Assembly: GCF_000425865.1 (NCBI RefSeq)
Contig: NZ_AUEG01000002.1
Span: forward strand, 186,001 to 250,000
Source: Lacticigenium naphthae DSM 19658
Lineage (GTDB): Bacteria; Bacillota; Bacilli; Lactobacillales; Carnobacteriaceae_A
Direction of reading: 5' to 3'
DNA length: 64,000 nt
The position numbers were made by a program, and so were the translations under genes. The notes under the pieces are model-generated. The model searched no databases. It was given only the letters and a program-made list of their open reading frames with translations, and was not told the origin of the DNA. Position 1 is the first letter of the stretch. Each line of letters begins with the position of its first letter. Of the stretch, positions 58,479 through 64,000 are shown piece by piece.

Positions 58479-59245
58479 TATTCACCGGATGTTTCGATAG
58501 CATGAACGTATAAGCGCCCTTCGTCGACGACATAATTGCAAGTAAGCAAACTGAGCATTTTCATATCTTTAGTAGCCTCAGCAGTCAAAGGAACAATGGA
58601 TTTTTCTTTTAAGGACTGAAAATAAGATGCCAATTCTTCTTCTTCAAAAGAAGTTTGAATAAAGTAAGGATCAGCTGGGGCAATATGAACTGAAAAAATT
58701 TCATAAGTCCTTTCGGTATACATATCCTCGAATGTAAAAGTAGGATGGGCAAGTAAGAAGTCTTCTGTCAAAAAGTTCTCTAAATCAGCAAACATATGAC
58801 CATACGCACTATGATGACCGTAAATGATCCCGTGATCATCTTTACCTAAACCAATATTTCGATGATCCATAAAAATCGCACCTAAAACATCTTTTTCTTT
58901 GTAAAAATTATGAGTGAGGTAAAATTCATTGTCTCTTCCTCTTACGACAGGGTAATCAATCTTAGTGTCGTTGAGAGTCAGCCAGCCAACATAATCGGGA
59001 TTTTGAAAAACATACTCAGAAGCCGGATTGGGAGTAAAGGAGTCTTGACTATAAGAAGAGAGGGGTGTCAGAGTTTCAGAAATAGTTGTTTCTTGATCAT
59101 TGTTTGCTTCATTCGAACTTGTTGTGGCATCTTCAACACGCGGAACTGTTACTGGATTCATTTGAGCGTAAATATCTTGGAAGAGAAAAAACAATTGAAT
59201 AAGAAAAGCGAGACTTAAAAAGGTCACGAGTATTTTCTTTTTCAT
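58478..59245 (-). CDS. srtB: Class B sortase
   Basis: About 255 residues: N-terminal membrane helix (ILVTFLSLAFLIQLFFLF), a Ser/Thr/Glu linker, then the sortase barrel with GWLTLNDTKIDYPVV, GAIFMDHRN, catalytic His in IIYGHHSAYGHM, Cys in LSLLTCNY (about 236) and Arg in DEGRLYVH (about 244). The pattern is class B. It cleaves a sorting signal and links the protein to peptidoglycan. The start is one of two adjacent ATGs (59248, 59245) after GAGAGGA. Divergent from a fasciclin-domain gene, its likely substrate. Confidence 0.92.
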   Translation of the reverse strand: MKKKILVTFLSLAFLIQLFFLFQDIYAQMNPVTVPRVEDATTSSNEANNDQETTISETLTPLSSYSQDSFTPNPASEYVFQNPDYVGWLTLNDTKIDYPVVRGRDNEFYLTHNFYKEKDVLGAIFMDHRNIGLGKDDHGIIYGHHSAYGHMFADLENFLTEDFLLAHPTFTFEDMYTERTYEIFSVHIAPADPYFIQTSFEEEELASYFQSLKEKSIVPLTAEATKDMKMLSLLTCNYVVDEGRLYVHAIETSGE

Positions 59246-59379
59246 CACAATTTTCCTCTCTGTTGGAAAGTTTTGAAAACGGGTGTTACTTAATTGATAT
59301 CGCTTTCATATAAAGTTAGTATAAGGTAGTAAAGTTGGAATTGCAACTTTATAAAATCAGAAAAAAGGAGAGAATGGCT

Positions 59380-60033
59380 ATGAAGAAAGTAGTTAATGCG
59401 TTCTTATCTCTCGTCACTTTACTTGCACTTGTCTTTTCCTTTTCGTCACAAGTTTTTGCTGATAATCACGAGGAAGGCTCTCAAGACATTGTCGAAACCG
59501 CTATGGGGAATGAAGATTTCAGTATTTTAGTTTCTGCTTTACAAAAAGCTGAACTAGTAGAAACGCTTCAAGGTGAAGGACCATTCACAGTATTTGCACC
59601 GACCAATGCAGCTTTTGAAGAATTGCTTGCACAACTCGATATTACTGCTGAAGAGTTACTTGCCCAACCTGATTTAGCAAATGTATTGACCTACCATGTA
59701 GTGTCAGGTAAAGTATTGGCCGCTGATTTGACCGATGGAATGGAAGCTGAAACAGTTAACGGAGAAATGATCACGTTTGATTTGAGTGGAGATCCTATGG
59801 TAAATGAATCCATGATTTCTACAACAGACATCGAAGCAACTAATGGTGTGATCCATGTTGTCGATTCTGTTCTTGTTCCATCTAACTTCACATTACAAGA
59901 AGTAGATATGGTAGAAGATGAAGTAGCTCAAACAGGCATTGAAACCAATATTTTCCTTCTTGTTTCATTAATCGCAACTGCATTCGTTGTCATTTATCTC
60001 TTGATCAAAAAACCAGCGAAAATCAACCAATAG
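59380..60033 (+). CDS. Fasciclin (FAS1) domain surface protein with sorting-like tail
   Basis: About 217 residues: signal peptide (cleavage near AxxVFA-DNHEE), one FAS1 domain (DIVETAMGNEDFSILVSALQ, GPFTVFAPTNAAFEEL, NVLTYHVVSGKV, ATNGVIHVVDSVLVP), then an acidic linker. It ends VAQTGIETN, a 19-residue hydrophobic helix and KKPAKINQ. That end has the shape of a cell-wall sorting signal with AQTG in place of LPxTG. FAS1 domains mediate adhesion. ATG 59380 is ten bases after AAAGGAG; upstream ATGs are too close to it. Divergent from srtB. Confidence 0.88.
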   Translation: MKKVVNAFLSLVTLLALVFSFSSQVFADNHEEGSQDIVETAMGNEDFSILVSALQKAELVETLQGEGPFTVFAPTNAAFEELLAQLDITAEELLAQPDLANVLTYHVVSGKVLAADLTDGMEAETVNGEMITFDLSGDPMVNESMISTTDIEATNGVIHVVDSVLVPSNFTLQEVDMVEDEVAQTGIETNIFLLVSLIATAFVVIYLLIKKPAKINQ

Positions 60034-60053
60034 GTTTTTGTCTTACACAAAAG

Positions 60054-60228
60054 AAAGTGGAGCAAAACCGGTCAGACCCGAATAGAGCTGCACGTACTCT
60101 ATCCGTAAATTGCAGGCCAATGACTATAGCACCATCAAGTGGCTGTCGGGTCTGTTTTTTGGAGCACCTTTTAGAAAGTACGATTTGTAAAATGAGTAGA
60201 AGCTGAGACTTTTGTCTCAGCTTCTTTT
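60054..60228 (+). repeat. Dispersed two-hairpin intergenic repeat, copy C
   Basis: Outer arms CAGACCCGA / TCGGGTCTG followed by TTTTTT, with the ACTCTATCCGTAAAT module inside but without the GATAGTC / GACTATC stem. The 3' hairpin is GAAGCTGAGAC, loop TTTT, GTCTCAGCTTC (60199-60224). Compared with copy A two stem pairs have changed on both sides, so pairing is preserved. It follows the fasciclin gene and may terminate it. Confidence 0.92.
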
Positions 60229-60370
60229 GTCGTGGATAGTTATAATTTGAGTAGAATACATTCTTGAAGCGTAGTTGATTTCTGGAAGAGAGATTATTTG
60301 CTATACTGAAATTAAAGAAAGCCTATACAATAGTGAGAAAAAGGGTTCAATAGAAAGTCGAGGAATCGGT

Positions 60371-62242
60371 ATGACAATTCTAGAAAAAAGACAAATAGAC
60401 ACCATACTTAGCCAGCTTGAAAACATATGGCTATTGGTAGAAGAAAAAGATACGCTCTCTTTTGAAAATGAAATGAAACGGTATCAGTTAATGAAAAATA
60501 AGAATACTGCGGGGAAAGAGCTTGAAAAAGAATGGGTAAAAATGCAGGCTGCAGTAGACAATTTGAACTACCGAGTAACCGGTAGTCTGCGAAAGCTAGT
60601 GCATTATTTAGAGGAAGAAAAGTTAGATAGCTCCTTTTTTGAAAAGGAGAACCGCATGTTTCCTATATATAGGAAGTTCTCACTTGTTCCAAAAAAATGG
60701 ACATTGAAACGTATTCCGTTTACGGATCGTGTGAACCAGGCACGTTCTTTTGCCACACTCTCTTTTTTTAAAGAGGAAAATAGTGCAGAATACAAAAAAG
60801 CAATCCTTGCAACTATGCAGAAGAGGAATCAATATTTTACAGAGCATAAAAAATGGTTTGAACTGAAGAGATGGTTGATTCAAATTTTTCAAAATAGCAT
60901 CACAAGAAGCCAAGCAAACCTATTGAATAAAACAAAGAAAAAAAGTGGTGTATCTGATTTGATCAAAGAAAGACTGCTGATGCAAGAATTGCTTTTATTT
61001 GAATATGAAAAGTTCTTTTATACAAAGACAGAGCAAAGAGCTTATATTCAGTGGTTGATTTATCGGCATACAAAGGAAATATGGTCCACCATCGAATATA
61101 TAGATGCTCGTGAGTCGTTGCCTTCTTTACAGACCTCAGGATTTTCTGGTTCAGCGCTGATTGTTCATTCAAATGAAGAATCAGAAGTATTGTATAACTT
61201 TAAAGGAAGTGAGAATTCTTTAAAGGTATTGAAAAACAAACTGCCGACACACTTTTATCAAGATTTTTTGTTAGAAGCATACAAAGATTGGAAGTATAAT
61301 GTAGAATCCGTCATGATTGGAGTGGGCACAGAACAATTGGACGATGCTCAGAAATTTATTCAGGTCATCGATAATAAAATCTCAACTAAAAGGTTTGCAG
61401 CTTATGGTATAGGTCATTCACTTGGTGGAAATCTACTGCAAATGATCCAACTGATCGATCAGCCATTTAAACACATCTATTCGGTGAATGCTTCACCGAT
61501 CCAAATGAAGCAAGTTTTTCAAGTGGCTCCTGATCTTTTTCAAAAGGAAGAATGGGAAGAAATATTTACTTCTCCTGCTTCCTGGGATTCATCGACAAAC
61601 ATGGATTTAAAAAGGCGGTTAGCAAAAAAAGAATTTCACAGTTTCCATGACCGTTTTCAACAAGATTTTACAGGTTTGTTCTTATTTATCCATTCGACAG
61701 CATTTCTGGGAGATACAGAACAAGTGACGATGCCTGTTTTTACTTTTCACTTTCCAAAAAATATGCGCTTATACATTAGCGAGAAAGATATGTATGTCTG
61801 GTATGATACGATTTATCAGGTGTTCGCCTCACTAGATGAACAACCGTCACTGGGTGATTTTTATCATGAATTGACGGAACGATTGAAACATACTTTATTG
61901 ACGGATCACCCTTCTTTAAATCAACAAGCGTTGTTTACGTTGATCCGACATTTTTTTGATTTTGTCGAGGCAGCTCAAATGATACAAACAGAAGATTTAC
62001 AGTCAGTATATCGGACGTTGGATACACTTGAACATACACAGTGGGAAGAGAAGAATCACGAAAAAGATCAAACGTATAGAAGGGAAGTACTTTTACTATT
62101 CCAGCAAGTATTTAGTTTACGCCATGTCATCGATACCGAAACGATTAAACTGTTAAGTTATTTTCATCGATTGGATGGTTTTAAAGAATTATATAAAAAA
62201 ATGGAATTAAAAAGGAATAAAAAGGAGAGTAAAAGCAATTAG
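60371..62242 (+). CDS. Large GHSLGG alpha/beta-hydrolase-like protein
   Basis: About 623 residues, no signal peptide. The N-terminal 230 residues are Lys/Glu-rich and helical. A lipase-like nucleophile elbow GIGHSLGGNL (Ser about 350) is preceded by a region that fits a class 3 lipase fold (SGSALIVHSNEESEVLYNFKGS, shown in part). The C-terminal 250 residues are helical with no family I know. The substrate is unknown; it may act on lipids or esters inside the cell or be released without a signal. ATG 60371 follows CGAGGAAT; a longer frame from 60275 lacks a ribosome site. Confidence 0.75.
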   Translation: MTILEKRQIDTILSQLENIWLLVEEKDTLSFENEMKRYQLMKNKNTAGKELEKEWVKMQAAVDNLNYRVTGSLRKLVHYLEEEKLDSSFFEKENRMFPIYRKFSLVPKKWTLKRIPFTDRVNQARSFATLSFFKEENSAEYKKAILATMQKRNQYFTEHKKWFELKRWLIQIFQNSITRSQANLLNKTKKKSGVSDLIKERLLMQELLLFEYEKFFYTKTEQRAYIQWLIYRHTKEIWSTIEYIDARESLPSLQTSGFSGSALIVHSNEESEVLYNFKGSENSLKVLKNKLPTHFYQDFLLEAYKDWKYNVESVMIGVGTEQLDDAQKFIQVIDNKISTKRFAAYGIGHSLGGNLLQMIQLIDQPFKHIYSVNASPIQMKQVFQVAPDLFQKEEWEEIFTSPASWDSSTNMDLKRRLAKKEFHSFHDRFQQDFTGLFLFIHSTAFLGDTEQVTMPVFTFHFPKNMRLYISEKDMYVWYDTIYQVFASLDEQPSLGDFYHELTERLKHTLLTDHPSLNQQALFTLIRHFFDFVEAAQMIQTEDLQSVYRTLDTLEHTQWEEKNHEKDQTYRREVLLLFQQVFSLRHVIDTETIKLLSYFHRLDGFKELYKKMELKRNKKESKSN

Positions 62243-62403
62243 TTTGCTCTTTTTTACAGTATTGCGAACAAATTGAAAAGTTTATAAAATAATTTGCACT
62301 AAACCCTTGAATAAAAGATTGAGCTTTCATATAATGATAAAACAATTAAAATTTTATAATCGTTTTATCATTTTTGGACAGGAAGTAAAAACTAGGGGGA
62401 ATA

Positions 62404-63567
62404 ATGATGAAAAAGTGGGTAGCGGGTGTGACAGCAATGACTGCTTTGGTATTGGCAGGATGCGAAGCAGGAGATGTAGAAAACCAGACAGGTGATGAAG
62501 GATCCGTGAAATTGGGCTCCATGTTTGAATTGACAGGAGCTGTTTCGGCGTACGGAAATGCAGAGGCGAATGCGGTGAGTTTGGCTATCGATGAAATCAA
62601 TGAAGAGGGTGGAATCGATGGAAAAACGATCGAGTTATTTGAATACGATACAAAATCAGAAGATACAGAGGCGGCGAGTGTAGCAACTAAATTAGCAACT
62701 CAAGATGGTGTAAGTGCCATTATTGGACCCGCAACTTCTGGGGCTACTAAATCAGCAATTCCAAGTGTGAACAGGGCAGAAGTACCATTGGTCTCACCAT
62801 CAGCTACAGACGATACGGTGACTATTGACGGAAACGGCGATGTCCAACCATTTGCATACCGAATCGGATTTCAAGACTCATTCCAGGGTGTATCTTTAGC
62901 AAAATTTGCTGAAACTGAATTAGATGCGCAAACAGCTATTATTTTGGGCGACAACTCGAGCGATTATGCCACCGGATTATCCGCTACATTTAAAGAAAAT
63001 TTTAGTGGTGAAGTGGTAGGGGAAGAAAACTTCACTGCTGATGAGTCTGATTTTAGTGCGGTCCTAACACGTATTAAAAATGAAGACTTCGATGTACTCT
63101 TTGTACCAGGCTATTATGAGCAAGCTGGTTTGATCATCAAACAAGCCCGTGAAATGGGAATCGAACAACCTATTTTAGGACCAGATGGATTCGGGAATGA
63201 TACATTGATCGACTTAGCAGGTGCAGGGAATGTGTCGGATGTTTATTATACATCGCATTTTTCTGTAAATAGTGAGGATCCAAAAGTCCAAGGATTTATT
63301 GAAAGTTATGAAGAAACGTATGGTTCTGAACCGGATATGTTTTCGGCTTTAGCTTATGATGCAGTCTTTGTAGTCAAGCAAGCAATCGAAGAAGCAGGAG
63401 ACAATGCGCCGACAGCTGTTAATGATGCTTTAGCAGAATTGTCAGACTTTGAAGGAATTACTGGTGCCTTTTCATTTGATGAAAATCACAACCCTATTAA
63501 ATCTGTCACGATCGTTGAATTGCAAGATGGAGAAGAAGTCAATACGACAGAAGTCTCTCCTAAGTAA
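62404..63567 (+). CDS. livJ: Branched-chain amino acid ABC transporter substrate-binding lipoprotein
   Basis: 387 residues: lipoprotein signal with lipobox LAGC (Cys 20), then a type I periplasmic-binding fold (KLGSMFELTGAVSAYGNAEANAV, shown in part; IGPATSGATKSAIPSVN; DVLFVPGYYEQAGLIIKQAREMG). It captures leucine, isoleucine, valine or a related amino acid for the Liv ABC transporter. ATG 62404 follows AGGGGG. An attenuator-like terminator lies between it and livH. Confidence 0.92.
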   Translation: MMKKWVAGVTAMTALVLAGCEAGDVENQTGDEGSVKLGSMFELTGAVSAYGNAEANAVSLAIDEINEEGGIDGKTIELFEYDTKSEDTEAASVATKLATQDGVSAIIGPATSGATKSAIPSVNRAEVPLVSPSATDDTVTIDGNGDVQPFAYRIGFQDSFQGVSLAKFAETELDAQTAIILGDNSSDYATGLSATFKENFSGEVVGEENFTADESDFSAVLTRIKNEDFDVLFVPGYYEQAGLIIKQAREMGIEQPILGPDGFGNDTLIDLAGAGNVSDVYYTSHFSVNSEDPKVQGFIESYEETYGSEPDMFSALAYDAVFVVKQAIEEAGDNAPTAVNDALAELSDFEGITGAFSFDENHNPIKSVTIVELQDGEEVNTTEVSPK

Positions 63568-63580
63568 AGAATACGGCAAA

Positions 63581-63618
63581 AAAAGGTCTGGAGAGATACT
63601 CTCTTGGCCTCTTTTTTC
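63581..63618 (+). terminator. Attenuating terminator between livJ and livH
   Basis: AGGTC ... GAGAG pairs with CTCTC ... GGCCT (one wobble), followed by CTTTTTTC, 15 bases after the livJ stop. It would allow more binding protein than permease to be made. Confidence 0.7.
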
Positions 63619-63635
63619 TAAAAGGGGTGAAACAC

Positions 63636-64000
63636 ATGGAAAATTTAATTCAACAATTGATCAACGGGCTTTCGTTAGGTAGTATTTATGCGTTGTTGGC
63701 TCTAGGATATACAATGGTTTATGGAATAATAAAGTTGATCAACTTTGCTCATGGAGAAATTTATATGATCGGAGCATTTGTTGGGTATTATGTCATTAAT
63801 TATTTAGGTGTAGGGTTGATTCCTGCTTTACTTTTATCAATGTCCTTTACAGCCGTTTTAGGAGTCATTATCGAGAGAGTCGCATACAAACCCTTAAGGA
63901 AATCTTCAAGGATCGCGGCCTTAATAACGGCTATAGGGGTTTCTTATTTATTGCAAAATGGCATGATTTACTTTGTAGGTCCGGAAGTACGCTCTTTTCC
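63636..64000 (+). CDS. livH: Branched-chain amino acid ABC permease LivH, partial
   Basis: The frame starts at ATG 63636 after AAAAGGGGTG and is open to the window end, about 121 residues. It opens MENLIQQLINGLSLGSIYAL and continues LALGYTMVYGIIKLINFAHG, the LivH signature with several membrane helices, then ERVAYKPLRKSSRIAALI. The rest of the operon (livM, livG, livF) should follow outside the window. Confidence 0.93.
   Translation, partial: MENLIQQLINGLSLGSIYALLALGYTMVYGIIKLINFAHGEIYMIGAFVGYYVINYLGVGLIPALLLSMSFTAVLGVIIERVAYKPLRKSSRIAALITAIGVSYLLQNGMIYFVGPEVRSF

Overview
The window is about 64 kb around the chromosomal replication origin of a low-GC Gram-positive bacterium. The gene set suggests Lactobacillales, most like Carnobacteriaceae: an oriC-linked walRKHIJ-htrA-rlmH block, a stand-alone glucose-type EIIA, NADH oxidase, no sporulation genes, and AGGAGG-type ribosome sites with several GTG and TTG starts. 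The family assignment is inferred from gene content and protein style. No rRNA is present and only one tRNA (Lys, CTT).

Layout. Positions 1-7115 are an accessory or metabolic left flank: a partial FdrA (ureide breakdown) divergent from a PucR-type regulator with a coupled hydrolase, then an MFS transporter and an Nramp-fold protein that lacks the metal-binding motifs. Positions 7258-9803 hold the leftward set jag/khpB-yidC-rnpA-rpmH. The origin lies on both sides of dnaA (DnaA boxes at 9996-10334 and 11769-11870, DnaA-trio at 11875-11897). Rightwards come dnaA, dnaN, yaaA-recF-gyrB-gyrA, rpsF-ssb-rpsR, gdpP-rplI, dnaB and tRNA-Lys. Two perfect parS sites bracket ssb-rpsR (19811 and 20704). 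The usual mnmE-mnmG-rsmG-parAB set is not beside jag here.

Positions 25184-33800 mix a ZIP metal transporter, a small hydrolase and an aldo/keto reductase, the KtrAB potassium system, a cytoplasmic alpha-amylase, two envelope-type small proteins (YtxH, DUF948) and EIIA-Glc. Positions 33878-42283 are the essential WalRK locus ending in htrA and rlmH. Between htrA and rlmH lies a second cluster of perfect DnaA boxes, 30 kb from dnaA.

Positions 42284-47591 look accessory: long gaps, a DUF697-type GTPase, a hypothetical protein, a DUF2238 membrane protein and an orphan Imm5-family immunity protein. From 47592 on come a DbpA-like DEAD-box helicase, a second ZIP paralogue, FabV, a YbaK-type deacylase, RluF, an AlkD-like glycosylase, NADH oxidase, cytidine deaminase, a TcyP cystine transporter behind a structured leader, a class B sortase divergent from a fasciclin-domain protein that may be its substrate, a large GHSLGG hydrolase and the start of a branched-chain amino acid ABC transporter.

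The most unusual structure is a dispersed intergenic repeat present four times (4135, 26056, 39806 reversed, 60054). It has two nested hairpins whose stems are preserved by compensatory base changes, and a modular interior. Functional links across the window include c-di-AMP turnover (GdpP) with KtrAB, and the origin sites (DnaA boxes, DnaA-trio, parS) with DnaA, DnaN, DnaB and gyrase. No CRISPR array, insertion sequence or prophage was seen.
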